Below, one piece after another: positions 19,207 to 27,547 of a DNA stretch of 38,159 nt; position 1 is the stretch's first letter, and the number at the start of each line of letters is the position of its first letter. Below the pieces are notes generated by a model. That model did no database searches and was not told where the DNA came from. It saw nothing but the letters and a program-made list of their open reading frames with translations. This DNA comes from Mariprofundus sp. (GTDB taxonomy: Bacteria > Pseudomonadota > Zetaproteobacteria > Mariprofundales > Mariprofundaceae), in NCBI GenBank assembly GCA_030951025.1, contig JAUZQK010000102.1, forward strand, positions 1-38,159. The letters are read 5' to 3'. The translations under genes were made by a program, and so were the position numbers.

Positions 19207-19306
19207 GGCACTTTGCTATACCACAACCACATATTACACAAGGGTATTCAATCATCGTGTGAATCATTGCTTGCGAATTCATCCCGCTTGCAATTAGCCT
19301 TATCCA

Positions 19307-19900
19307 ATGCACACATCTCCAGCAAGCAAACACTTAAGCATTCGCATGCCCACATGGTTGGCAGATACAATGCAAACATGTGATGGCATATATCCAGAGC
19401 TCAAAGCCCGCATGCAACTGGCCATGCAATTGGCCAGAAACAATATTGATCATGGCACGGGCGGCCCCTTTGGTGCAGCCGTATTTGATATAGCTACACA
19501 TCAACTGATCGCGGTCGGAGTCAATGTTGTGCTCAGTTCACACTGCTCGATGGCGCATGCCGAAATGATGGCCATCAGCATGGCACAACAGCAGCAGGCC
19601 AACTTTGATCTGGCCGCCGCTGGACAAGCACTTGAATTGGTCAGCAGTTGCGAACCCTGTGCCATGTGTTTTGGTGCTATCCCGTGGTCTGGCATCAAAC
19701 ATGTCGTCTGTGGCGCACGCGATGCTGATGCCCGCGCCATTGGTTTTGATGAAGGCCCCAAGATGCATGACTGGCAACAGGCTCTCGGGCAACGTGGCAT
19801 TACAGTGCAGACTGACATTTGCCGCCAGCAAGGCATTGATGTCTTGCAGCACTATGCCAAACGTAATGGCGTTATTTATAATTCGGGAGACAACATATGA
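19307..19900 (+). CDS. Guanine deaminase-like nucleobase deaminase
   Basis: This 197-residue enzyme belongs to the zinc cytidine/deoxycytidylate deaminase superfamily. The zinc ligands and catalytic Glu are in MAHAEMMAI and SSCEPCAMCFGAIPW. The pattern GGPFGAAVFD near residue 50 and the SCEPC block with GAIPWSGIK are closer to bacterial GuaD-type guanine deaminases than to TadA. It would convert guanine to xanthine in purine salvage. The N-terminal ~30 residues are not part of the fold, so a later start (ATG 19346) is possible. The stop overlaps the start of tas (ATGA). Confidence 0.85.
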   Translation: MHTSPASKHLSIRMPTWLADTMQTCDGIYPELKARMQLAMQLARNNIDHGTGGPFGAAVFDIATHQLIAVGVNVVLSSHCSMAHAEMMAISMAQQQQANFDLAAAGQALELVSSCEPCAMCFGAIPWSGIKHVVCGARDADARAIGFDEGPKMHDWQQALGQRGITVQTDICRQQGIDVLQHYAKRNGVIYNSGDNI

Positions 19901-20937
19901 TCTACAATAAACTCGGCAATACGGACATCGACGTATCGGCTCTGTGTCTGGGCAGTATGACCTGGGGTGAACAGAATTCAGCGGCTGAGGCTTTTGAACA
20001 AATGGATATTGCCCTCGAACACGGCATCAACTTTTTCGATACCGCCGAGCTTTATGCCATCCCCCCCAAAGCCGCCACTTATGGGGCGACGGAACGCATC
20101 ATCGGAGACTGGTTCAAACAAACCGGTCGTCGCGATGATATTTTTCTGGCTTCCAAAGTCTGTGGCCCGACTGCATGGTGTCCACATATTCGTCATGGTG
20201 AAGCCAGACTCGATCGAAAAAACATCATCGCCGCCTGTGAAGCGTCGTTATCCCGTTTACAAACCGACCATATCGATCTCTATCAAACCCATTGGCCAAA
20301 TCGCAATACGAACTTTTTTGGCCGTCTCGGTTACCAGCATACGAATGACACAGACGAAACCAGCATTGAGGAAACACTCGATGCCATGCAGGAACTGATC
20401 ACGGCAGGCAAAGTGCGCCATATCGGCATCTCCAACGAAACACCATGGGGCATGATGCAACACCTGCAAATCTCGCAACATAAAACACTGCCGCGCATCG
20501 CCTCCATTCAAAACCCGTACAATTTACTCAATCGCTCGTTTGAAATCGGCTTGGCTGAAATATCGTGCCGTGAACAAGTCGGCCTATTGGCTTACTCTCC
20601 ACTGGCTTTCGGGGTACTCTCCGGCAAATATTTACACGGCAAACAGCCCAAAGATGGTCGCATCACCCTGTTCGATCAATATACCCGCTATAACAATACC
20701 GAAGCAAACCTGGCCACAGAGGCTTATATTGCCGTTGCCAATCAACACGGCCTCGATCCAGCTCAAATGGCATTGGCCTTTATTCGTCAGCAAGCCTTCG
20801 TCAGCAGCACCATCATCGGCGCAACCACCACGGCGCAGTTGCTCAGCAACATCAACAGCCTGAACATCACCTTATCGGCAGCATGTCTCAGCGATATCGA
20901 TGCCATTCATCAAAAGCAGCCCAATCCATGCCCGTAA
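19897..20937 (+). CDS. tas: Aldo/keto reductase, Tas family
   Basis: This is a 346-residue NADPH-dependent aldo/keto reductase, the same length as E. coli Tas and similar throughout. The N-terminus has SALCLGSMTWGEQNS, and the catalytic tetrad is visible as Asp and Tyr in FFDTAELYAIPPK, Lys in LASKVCGP and His in YQTHWPNRNT. Further conserved blocks are IGISNETPWGMM, SIQNPYNLLNRSFE and IGATTTAQL. Tas was found by complementation of tyrosine auxotrophy in E. coli, but its natural substrate is uncertain. It overlaps the deaminase at its start and anmK at its end. Confidence 0.94.
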   Translation: MIYNKLGNTDIDVSALCLGSMTWGEQNSAAEAFEQMDIALEHGINFFDTAELYAIPPKAATYGATERIIGDWFKQTGRRDDIFLASKVCGPTAWCPHIRHGEARLDRKNIIAACEASLSRLQTDHIDLYQTHWPNRNTNFFGRLGYQHTNDTDETSIEETLDAMQELITAGKVRHIGISNETPWGMMQHLQISQHKTLPRIASIQNPYNLLNRSFEIGLAEISCREQVGLLAYSPLAFGVLSGKYLHGKQPKDGRITLFDQYTRYNNTEANLATEAYIAVANQHGLDPAQMALAFIRQQAFVSSTIIGATTTAQLLSNINSLNITLSAACLSDIDAIHQKQPNPCP

Positions 20938-22142
20938 CAACAGCGTTATTTATCGGCATTATGTCCGGCACCTCGGCCGATGGTATCGATGTCGCCATTG
21001 TCGCCATTGAATCTCAAAGCAACAAACATCCACACAGCAAGTTAATTCAATTCTCGGAATTCCCCATGCCCGCGCCCTTGCGCCAATCCATTTTACACTT
21101 GGCCGTCTCAAAGCATGCAGGTATTGAGGCCATCGCCCAACTCGATCGCAAACTGGGGCAGGCTTATGCCGATGCAGCCTTGAGCACCATTCAACAGGCT
21201 GGCTTACAAAATACCGATATCGCAGCCATTGGCTGTCATGGCCAAACCATACGTCACCGCCCTCAAGCAGAGCCCCCGTTCAGCCTGCAAATCGGCTGTG
21301 CGGCCACACTGGCAGAGCTGAGCGGCATCACCGCAGTGACTGATTTCCGCAGCCGTGATATTGCCGCTGGCGGTGAAGGTGCACCGCTGGTGCCATTCGC
21401 ACACCAGCAATTATTTGCATCACAACCGTTTGCATCACACCGGCCATTGATTGCAGCATCACAGCAACAAAATACCGCCATCATCAATATCGGCGGTATT
21501 GCCAATCTCACCTGGCTGGGTACGGATGGCACAGTCACCGGCTTTGATACCGGCCCCGGCAATATGATCATGGATGCGTTGATGCTAGCCATCAGTGATG
21601 GGCATGATGCCTTTGATCGTGATGGCAATCTGGCTGCCAGCGGCCAGGTTTGTTTAGCTCTGCTGGATCAGCTGATGGCCCAGCCTTTTTTCAAACGTCG
21701 CCCACCAAAATCAACCGGTCGTGAAATCTTCGGCGATGATTTCACACAACAAATCATGGCATGGCCGGATATTTCCAATGCCGATCGCATGGCTACCGCA
21801 TGCCAACTCACGGCTGATACGATCATGCAAAGCCTAAAATTCATCAACCAGCCGACCGATGCATGTTTCATCTGCGGTGGTGGTGCACGCAACGTACATT
21901 TAATGGGTTTATTGCAACAACAGCTCAATCCAAGACCTCTACAAAGCACCGATGCCGCAGGCATACCGGCGCAGGCCGTTGAAGCGATTAGCTTTGCCCT
22001 GTTGGCGCGCCACACTTTAATGGGCAAACCCAATACCCTGTCTCAAGTCACCGGTGCAACACATGATGTCTGCGGCGGCCAGATTACACCGGGCAGCAAT
22101 TGGTCAGCTTTGTTGCGTGATATCCCGACATGGACCCGCTAA
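20928..22142 (+). CDS. anmK: Anhydro-N-acetylmuramic acid kinase
   Basis: This is the kinase/hydrolase of cell-wall recycling that converts 1,6-anhydroMurNAc to MurNAc-6-phosphate. It is 404 residues from the ATG at 20928. The frame is open back to 20883, but the added residues are non-conserved, and the family N-terminus (FIGIMSGTSADGIDVA) starts just after 20928. Other signatures are GCHGQTIRHRP, the TDFRSRDIAAGGEGAPLVPF block, NIGGIANLTWLG, GFDTGPGNMIMD and FICGGGARN. The ATG overlaps the tas stop by ten bases. No murQ or other recycling genes are visible nearby. Confidence 0.95.
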   Translation: MPVTTALFIGIMSGTSADGIDVAIVAIESQSNKHPHSKLIQFSEFPMPAPLRQSILHLAVSKHAGIEAIAQLDRKLGQAYADAALSTIQQAGLQNTDIAAIGCHGQTIRHRPQAEPPFSLQIGCAATLAELSGITAVTDFRSRDIAAGGEGAPLVPFAHQQLFASQPFASHRPLIAASQQQNTAIINIGGIANLTWLGTDGTVTGFDTGPGNMIMDALMLAISDGHDAFDRDGNLAASGQVCLALLDQLMAQPFFKRRPPKSTGREIFGDDFTQQIMAWPDISNADRMATACQLTADTIMQSLKFINQPTDACFICGGGARNVHLMGLLQQQLNPRPLQSTDAAGIPAQAVEAISFALLARHTLMGKPNTLSQVTGATHDVCGGQITPGSNWSALLRDIPTWTR

Positions 22143-23146
22143 CCCACGCTATTTCCGGCGCAGTGCTTGCACGCGCCCTGCCCAAACAGCCGTTACCAGG
22201 CAAGCAGGTGCTATTACTGGCGCTGCTCAGCATGGCTCCAGACATTGATATTGTATTGCGTGCATGGTCTGACATGAGCTATCTACAGCATCACCGAGGC
22301 ATCACCCATTCGCTCTTGATGTTACCACTCTGGAGCTGGCTGATATTCTCGCTCTTAAAGCGCAAGAAACAGCCCTCCGCCATGCCTGCTTACCTGATCG
22401 GCCTGGCCTTGTTGATGCATATTCTGCTCGACCTGATCACCACATTCGGCACCATGATTTTAGCTCCGCTTTCCCATTGGCGAGCCAGTCTGGATCTGGT
22501 GTTTATTATCGATCCCATATTCACCGCCTGCCTGCTCATACCCTTATTGCTGGCATTCATCCCAGCATGGCGATCTCATGCCCGCCCTCTGGCGATGCTC
22601 AGCCTTAGCCTGATGTTCAGCTATCTGGCTCTGACCTACTACAATCAACAACAGGCCATCGCACTGCTCAAGTCCAAGCAAGCCAATGCCCAAGCTTACC
22701 ATGCGCTACCGTTGGCCTTCTCACCATTCAACTGGCAGCTCATCGCCCAATACCCCGATCATTACGTGCGTGCTGGAGTTCATCTTCAAACCGGCTTCAT
22801 CGGCCTTGCAGGCTTATTCAGTAAAAACTTCGTACAACGTGTCAATTCCAGTCGCATGAGTGATGCCGACCGCATCGACTGGCAGAGTCTAGCCGCCATG
22901 CATACCGTCAAGGATGTAGATCAATTGCCCGGCACAGCATTTTATCAATGGTTTGCCAGCTATCCGGTTGTACTGGAGCACGATGATCAACATCTCGTTT
23001 TTGGCGACCTGGCTTTCGGTGCAGGCGCGAATGCAGTGCCGCCATCATTTGAACTACGCATTGATTTGCATCAAACAGAGACACATCACAAAGCCCGTGC
23101 TTGGTTAATCTGGCACAGCAATCAAGCCACCGAACTGATACAATAA
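22130..23146 (+). CDS. YdjM-family membrane-bound metal-dependent hydrolase
   Basis: This is a 338-residue protein of the LexA-binding inner-membrane hydrolase family (YdjM, formerly DUF457). The N-terminus MDPLTHAISGAVLARAL with the His of THA, then SMAPDIDIVL and HHRGITHSLLMLPL, are the family's metal-ligand motifs. About four membrane helices span residues 65-175. The C-terminal ~150 residues are soluble and unassigned. Its function in bacteria is poorly known. The start overlaps the anmK stop by 13 bases, so it is the last gene of the overlapped four-gene cluster. Confidence 0.88.
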   Translation: MDPLTHAISGAVLARALPKQPLPGKQVLLLALLSMAPDIDIVLRAWSDMSYLQHHRGITHSLLMLPLWSWLIFSLLKRKKQPSAMPAYLIGLALLMHILLDLITTFGTMILAPLSHWRASLDLVFIIDPIFTACLLIPLLLAFIPAWRSHARPLAMLSLSLMFSYLALTYYNQQQAIALLKSKQANAQAYHALPLAFSPFNWQLIAQYPDHYVRAGVHLQTGFIGLAGLFSKNFVQRVNSSRMSDADRIDWQSLAAMHTVKDVDQLPGTAFYQWFASYPVVLEHDDQHLVFGDLAFGAGANAVPPSFELRIDLHQTETHHKARAWLIWHSNQATELIQ

Positions 23147-23176
23147 TCGGGCATATAATCGAACACACAACATCAG

Positions 23177-23219
23177 CCAGCAGATATTGCTGGTATTATT
23201 GATCAAGCAAATTGATCAA
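23177..23219. terminator. Hairpin and paired palindromes between converging genes
   Basis: CCAGCA (23177-23182) and TGCTGG (23188-23193) form a six-pair stem with a five-base loop. Two identical copies of the self-complementary TTGATCAA follow at 23199-23206 and 23212-23219. They lie between the converging YdjM-like and ppa genes and may end transcription from either side. No long T-run is present. Confidence 0.4.
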
Positions 23220-23232
23220 CCAAGCCGTTCAT

Positions 23233-23856
23233 TCACTCAAGCGGATTGCCCTCACAATCACCGAAGGCATCATTATAATCAGCCATCGCAGCCATAATCA
23301 CTTTCTCGGCATGCTCGAAACCGTAGGCTTTCCCGATGGATACATGGTGCGGCTCATCCGGCACAAACTTATAGGTCAAAAAATAATGCATCAAACGATC
23401 AATCAATGCAGCAGGCAATTGCGTTACATCATCGATATTTGACCACAGCGGATCATCTTCAATGACAGCAATAATCTTATCATCGGCTTCACCATGATCG
23501 CACATCGGCAAACCACCCACCACACGCGCATTCACAAGGATTTCATTTCTTGCGATGGGGCGTTCTGAAATCACACAAATATCCAACGGATCACCATCAC
23601 CCCGACTCGCCTCATGCATCAAAGCCCCAACACGATCCGCACACAAGGTGCGTGGCACGAAGCCATACAAGGCAGGGTGCTGTGATGATGAACGAATCGA
23701 CCTGTCCACCCGCAAATAACCAGATTTTTTATCCACTTCAAACTTCACCGTATCAAAGGGTGTGATTTCAATATAGGCATGCAAACGACGTGGTGGTTCA
23801 GCCCCCACATCGAGACCATGCCATGGATGCGGTCGCCATTGCGAAAATGATTTCAT
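23233..23856 (-). CDS. ppa: Inorganic pyrophosphatase, family I
   Basis: This is a 207-residue soluble enzyme that hydrolyses pyrophosphate to phosphate with Mg2+. The active-site block [17 protein letters not shown] with its Asp residues is clear (about residues 83-100). [11 protein letters not shown] and [16 protein letters not shown] also match family I. It is longer than the ~175-residue E. coli enzyme at both ends. The start overlaps the stop of the VF530-family gene by four bases, so ppa is the last gene of a three-gene unit. Confidence 0.94.
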   Translation of the reverse strand: MKSFSQWRPHPWHGLDVGAEPPRRLHAYIEITPFDTVKFEVDKKSGYLRVDRSIRSSSQHPALYGFVPRTLCADRVGALMHEASRGDGDPLDICVISERPIARNEILVNARVVGGLPMCDHGEADDKIIAVIEDDPLWSNIDDVTQLPAALIDRLMHYFLTYKFVPDEPHHVSIGKAYGFEHAEKVIMAAMADYNDAFGDCEGNPLE

Positions 23857-24086
23857 GAATCTGCCCTCTCATTCAACATCTCAAGATACAAGTCTTCTAC
23901 TTTTTTCCTTGCCCAGGGTGTGCGACGCAAAAACTTTAAACTGGATTTGACCGATGGATCGTTATGGAAACAACGGATATTGACATAACAGCTCATCTCA
24001 CCCCAACCGTAATGCTCAAGCAAATCAAGGATTATACGCTCAAGGGTGATACCGTGCAGGGGATTATTGGCTTGCTGCTGGCCCAT
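23853..24086 (-). CDS. VF530-family DNA-binding-like small protein
   Basis: This 77-residue protein matches the VF530 family (formerly DUF2132). It has [40 protein letters not shown] and [19 protein letters not shown]. These proteins are small, mostly helical and thought to bind DNA; the role in the cell is unknown. It sits two bases downstream of the 97-residue gene and overlaps ppa. Confidence 0.88.
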   Translation of the reverse strand: MGQQQANNPLHGITLERIILDLLEHYGWGEMSCYVNIRCFHNDPSVKSSLKFLRRTPWARKKVEDLYLEMLNERADS

Positions 24087-24088
24087 GT

Positions 24089-24382
24089 TTAGCGCAGCAC
24101 CGGCCCATCGAGAAAAGCCAGCTCATCCCAAATACTGGATGGGTTACCTTCAGCATCACGGAATTTCAGATTCTGGCGTTTGGGCACCAAACGATGTGGC
24201 CTGCCATAACTATCTTCCTGTACATCACAGCCATCATCGGACGAAATAATCAACAAGCCTTCGGCCGGCAATAAGTCAGTAACTTCGTATTCTTCACCCA
24301 GATAACGTACGCGCTGCCCGATCAAACGCGCCAGAGCATCGTAATCATCAATCAGTGCCTGCATTGCCAATTCAGCCATCAC
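24089..24382 (-). CDS. Conserved-looking protein of unknown function
   Basis: This 97-residue acidic protein was not recognised. It has no signal peptide or membrane segment. It starts with a helix ([19 protein letters not shown]), and then a short strand-rich part reads like a small beta-barrel ([20 protein letters not shown]). It ends in a polar tail. GGGAGCAGGTG precedes two adjacent ATG codons (24382 and 24379). Its tight spacing to the VF530-family gene and ppa supports it being real and co-transcribed. Confidence 0.75.
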   Translation of the reverse strand: MMAELAMQALIDDYDALARLIGQRVRYLGEEYEVTDLLPAEGLLIISSDDGCDVQEDSYGRPHRLVPKRQNLKFRDAEGNPSSIWDELAFLDGPVLR

Positions 24383-24530
24383 CTGCTCCCTTATTTATCT
24401 ATTCTACAGCTTAGAAAGACATGCCTTTGCCGTCAATGCCCATTGATTTTCAAGGCCGTGTGACATGAGCAAGAGTACGCGATGAATAGCCACACGAGCC
24501 CTTATTTCCTTCTCCATCAAATCTGTATTG

Positions 24531-24570
24531 TTAATCTGTATGTCCCATATTTATGGGACATACAGATTAA
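24531..24570. repeat. Perfect 40-nt palindrome
   Basis: The arm at 24531-24549 is exactly complementary to the arm at 24552-24570, with only TT between them: 19 base pairs with no mismatch. It lies between two divergent genes (24382 minus, 24616 plus), 46 bases before the latter. A partial copy of the arm (ATCTGTAT) also occurs just upstream near 24521. It has no T-run, so an operator, a cruciform or the remnant of a mobile element end is more likely than a terminator. Confidence 0.85.
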
Positions 24571-24615
24571 AGTTCAAAGCGCATTCTTTGGCTATCTTGG
24601 AAAGGGGATGAAGAA

Positions 24616-24972
24616 ATGAAACTATTGAACACTACATCCTCGGTTATATCTACAAGACATAAAATCATAAGTATTTTCCTCATCATCATCGCACTTTTTT
24701 TACCAACACATCTTGTGTTTGCAAAAGGCTTTGGGGATTGCGATTACGCTGACATGAATGAGTTTAAAAAGAATGGTTTTTCTCCAGCAGAGATAAGAGG
24801 CATATGTAAACCTGAAAAGTCCTCGGAACAAAAAAAACAAACAGGCCAACGTTGCCAAACAAAGAGCGGCGTCTGCGGGCTTTATCATTTGCCTCCCGCC
24901 CCGCTTGGAGCCTCTTGTTATTGTGTCAACAAATATTCTGGTTTCAATGACAGTGGCAATGTTATTTATTAA
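24616..24972 (+). CDS. Secreted cysteine-rich small protein
   Basis: This 118-residue protein is not recognised by name. It has a signal peptide over residues 1-36 (hydrophobic core 17-30, cleavage after VFA). The mature part has Cys at 42, 64, 80, 87, 101 and 103. The C-terminal block (CQTKSGVC, then PLGASCYC) resembles a recurrent secreted-protein pattern, CxTxxGxC...PxGxxCxC. Six Cys suggest up to three disulfides in the periplasm or outside. Base composition is AT-richer than the flanks. A GGAAAGGGG site lies 8-9 bases before the ATG, and a perfect palindrome lies just upstream. The next gene starts 15 bases after its stop. Confidence 0.8.
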   Translation: MKLLNTTSSVISTRHKIISIFLIIIALFLPTHLVFAKGFGDCDYADMNEFKKNGFSPAEIRGICKPEKSSEQKKQTGQRCQTKSGVCGLYHLPPAPLGASCYCVNKYSGFNDSGNVIY

Positions 24973-24986
24973 TAACAGGTGATATA

Positions 24987-25406
24987 ATGAGTAGTTTCAC
25001 GGCACCCTTTAAAGAACTAAAAAAAAGATTATCGTTAGACTCTATTTACCTTTATCGAGTCGTGACGCTTTCTTTATTATCTATTTCATTGATTGTTGTA
25101 CTTTACGGCTGGTTTGAATACAAAGACAACGTCAATCTAGCTATTCCACTCGAGCAAAAGCTGGCGATTCCGTTAATGGTTTTTGGCGTGATTGCGATTA
25201 TTGCTATATTACTATTTACAAAGCCCGGCCTTTCAACGTTTCTGGCTATCGCAATAGTCGCTTATGTTGTAGGTGGAGAGGTTTTGAGCCAACAGATTAC
25301 TGATATATTTGCAACCAGCAGCAATCCTTATAAAGAGTCTAGTGGTGGTATTGGTTCCTCACAATACGAATCAGGTGGCTTATCACCCCCCCCGTCATCA
25401 CACTGA
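24987..25406 (+). CDS. Three-helix membrane protein of unknown function
   Basis: This 139-residue protein has three predicted membrane helices at about residues 24-43, 59-78 and 82-99, a basic N-terminus (KELKKRLS) and a Gly/Ser/Pro-rich tail (residues 110-139). I do not recognise a family. An AGGTG-like site precedes the ATG. It is AT-rich like its upstream partner and only 14 bases behind it, so the two are probably one operon. A hairpin follows its stop. The pairing of a secreted Cys-rich protein with a small membrane protein could be an effector/immunity or sensor pair, but nothing proves this. Confidence 0.75.
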   Translation: MSSFTAPFKELKKRLSLDSIYLYRVVTLSLLSISLIVVLYGWFEYKDNVNLAIPLEQKLAIPLMVFGVIAIIAILLFTKPGLSTFLAIAIVAYVVGGEVLSQQITDIFATSSNPYKESSGGIGSSQYESGGLSPPPSSH

Positions 25407-25417
25407 TTGTCAATAAA

Positions 25418-25444
25418 CAGCCCCTGTACAAAGTACAGAGGCTG
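25418..25444. terminator. Hairpin between converging genes
   Basis: A 12-base arm at 25418-25429 and its near-perfect complement at 25433-25444 (11 of 12 pairs) enclose the loop AAA. On the minus strand it is followed by TTTATTG. It is placed between the membrane protein (plus) and the outer-membrane barrel (minus), so it may stop transcription from both sides. Confidence 0.6.
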
Positions 25445-25481
25445 CTATCATCATACTGCGACAGGCTCGCCTGTCTGCATA

Positions 25482-26081
25482 TTAAAAGTGATAAGCGACC
25501 TTACCGGTAATGCCCCACATGCGAGCTTTAGAGCCCGTGGTAAACACGCTGCCCGCGCTGAGATTAACTGGAAACAGATATTGTACCCACTCTGCGCCGA
25601 GTGATATCCGATCACTGACACGGTAGTCCGTACCCACACCGAAACTGGCACCAAATTTACTTTTATTCTGCGTTACAACACCTGCTGCAGTCGTCATTTT
25701 TCCCTTGATTTTCGCCCTTGTCATTCCTCCCAATACAAACAAATCGAGCTCAGGGGTGACAGGGTATTTGACCTTTGCCAGTAGCGACAAAAAGGTTGGG
25801 CTAGAAAATGAGCGCTCAATACCACCCGCATAAGTCTGTTTATCTTTACCTGTTGCACCGATGCGCGTCTCTAGCGCCAGGTAATCATTCAAATCTGCGC
25901 CGAAATAAGCAAATGCTCCAGCTGAAGCATTTTTCTGATCGATACCAGCAGCGCTATCCTTGTAGTCCACACTGACCGTGCCGAGTCCCATGCCTGCATA
26001 ATAGGTAGTTTCCTGAGCCTGTACTGTTGCTGCTGTCAGCATGCCCAACATCAAAGCTGAACTGTATATTATCTTTTTCAC
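25482..26081 (-). CDS. Outer-membrane beta-barrel protein
   Basis: This is a porin-family/OmpA-like small barrel of 199 residues. The signal peptide runs to about VQA (residue 22), and amphipathic alternating strands follow (YYAGMGLGTVSVDYK, YLALETRIGAT, SLGAEWVQYLF). The last residue is Phe after Tyr-His, the usual signal for barrel assembly. The open frame extends to an ATG at 26108, but GTG at 26081 has GGAG seven bases upstream and starts the signal peptide with VKK, so I choose it. The function may be structural or adhesive; similar barrels are common and poorly specific. Confidence 0.87.
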   Translation of the reverse strand: MKKIIYSSALMLGMLTAATVQAQETTYYAGMGLGTVSVDYKDSAAGIDQKNASAGAFAYFGADLNDYLALETRIGATGKDKQTYAGGIERSFSSPTFLSLLAKVKYPVTPELDLFVLGGMTRAKIKGKMTTAAGVVTQNKSKFGASFGVGTDYRVSDRISLGAEWVQYLFPVNLSAGSVFTTGSKARMWGITGKVAYHF

Positions 26082-26108
26082 GTTATATCTCCATAGAATA
26101 ACCGACAT

Positions 26109-26403
26109 TGGCCGATTGTTTTGTTGGCCACAACGCTAAGAGACTTATCTGAAATGAAACTGAACGACTGCAGCAAAAGTCCCAACACCGTTCATACTTC
26201 ATACATAGAACTGAATAGGGGTCAAAACTGAATAGGGGTCAAACTGAATAGGGGTCAAAGCCCTTTATAAGGGATTGGTCGAAATTATGGCGATAGCTTT
26301 TCGGTTGATGACTATTGATTCACCAAACATCCCCGCCGAAACATGAACATACTGGCACACTGCGGTGCAGCAGTTATGATGCCGCTTGTTTGCAGGAGAA
26401 CGC
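26109..26403. other. Intergenic region between barrel and MscS genes
   Basis: This 295-base gap separates two divergent genes. Besides the triple repeat, it has two TTGGCC words 16 bases apart just upstream of the barrel gene (near 26108 and 26124). No convincing promoter with correct spacing was found. Confidence 0.4.
26210..26259. repeat. Three tandem copies of ACTGAATAGGGGTCA
   Basis: The 15-base unit occurs at 26210-26224, 26227-26241 and 26243-26257, each followed by one to three A. From memory, AATAGGGGTCA-type sequences flank REP-associated (IS200-like) tyrosine transposase genes in many proteobacteria. No transposase is present here, so this is probably a residual REP-like element. 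It lies between the divergent barrel and MscS genes. Confidence 0.75.
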
Positions 26404-27510
26404 ATGGAAAGTATCTGGACTCAAATCATCGAAAGCACATGGCTCGATATCACTGTCGCGCGATGGATGCTGGCACTCTTGGCGCTATTTATTACCGTTG
26501 TAGCACAACGTTATATTGTGCGCATCTTCCATAACATTGCCCAAAAAATAACATCACGCACTGAAACAGAGTTGGATAATGTATTATTAGAAGCGGCTGA
26601 ACGGCCGGCTGGCATGCTGATCTTCGTCATCGGGCTGCTTATTTCTGTGCACCTGCTTAATCTGCCAACTGAAACATTTCCTATCATCGCTCTGATCGAT
26701 GATGGCTGCCGCATAGTATCCATTGTCATCGGTGTGTGGTTTTTATGGCGTTTACTTGAAGGGTTGGCCGTTTATTTTACTGCCCGTGCCAAACAGACCG
26801 AATCATCACTGGATGATCAACTGGTGCCATTCATCGCCAAAACGCTGAAGATATTTCTGGTTCTCACCGCAGTGCTGGTGGTAGCACAAAACATGGGTTA
26901 TTCCGTTTCCGGCCTGATTGCTTCACTCGGTATCGGCGGTATCGCCGTCGCCATGGCCGCCAAAGACACTATCGCCAACATTTTTGGTTCTGTCATGATT
27001 CTGGTTGATCGCCCGTTCATGGTGGGGGACTGGATCAAGACATCACAGTTTGAAGGCGTAGTCGAACAGGTCGGTTTTCGCTCTACCCGCATCCGCACCT
27101 TTGCCCGCACACTGATCAATGTACCCAATTCAACATTGGCCAATATGGTTATCGATAACATTGACCAGCGCAGCGAGCGCCGTATCAAAATGCGTATCGG
27201 CCTGACCTACAGCACCTCATCCGAGCAAATGCAGCATGCCATTACAGGCATCGAAGCCATTCTCTGCGCTCACCCCGGCGTGGATCAAAGCTACAAGCTG
27301 GTGAAGTTCGATGAATTTGAAGACTCTTCCTTATCCATTTTTCTGTATTATTTCTCCAGCAGCAAGGTGTGGGAAGAATATCTGCAAGTGCGCCAGGAAG
27401 TGAATTTGCAAATCATGCAATTGCTCGAAGGAATGGGGCTCGAATTTGCTTTCCCGACCCGTACCCTGCACATCGAACAGGTACAACAAGAAAGCCAGCC
27501 TACAGGCTGA
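26404..27510 (+). CDS. MscS-family mechanosensitive channel
   Basis: This 368-residue small-conductance mechanosensitive channel family protein releases solutes on osmotic downshock. About four or five membrane helices occupy the first ~190 residues. The pore-lining helix and MscS core are visible as [20 protein letters not shown], then [20 protein letters not shown], and [20 protein letters not shown] soluble alpha/beta C-terminal domain follows. An upstream ATG at 26386 is in frame, but ATG 26404 has AGGAG six bases before it and is preferred. rnhA follows closely, 37 bases after the stop. Confidence 0.94.
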   Translation: MESIWTQIIESTWLDITVARWMLALLALFITVVAQRYIVRIFHNIAQKITSRTETELDNVLLEAAERPAGMLIFVIGLLISVHLLNLPTETFPIIALIDDGCRIVSIVIGVWFLWRLLEGLAVYFTARAKQTESSLDDQLVPFIAKTLKIFLVLTAVLVVAQNMGYSVSGLIASLGIGGIAVAMAAKDTIANIFGSVMILVDRPFMVGDWIKTSQFEGVVEQVGFRSTRIRTFARTLINVPNSTLANMVIDNIDQRSERRIKMRIGLTYSTSSEQMQHAITGIEAILCAHPGVDQSYKLVKFDEFEDSSLSIFLYYFSSSKVWEEYLQVRQEVNLQIMQLLEGMGLEFAFPTRTLHIEQVQQESQPTG

Positions 27511-27547
27511 AAACACAGATCACTGCTGCGACACAGATGAGGTTCAC

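Noticed and set aside
19501-19852. Antisense open frames over the deaminase gene
   Set aside because: They mirror the conserved zinc-site coding sequence and have no independent support.
25407-25604. 65-codon open frame downstream of the membrane protein
   Set aside because: It spans a hairpin and then runs antisense to the barrel gene; no protein-like features.
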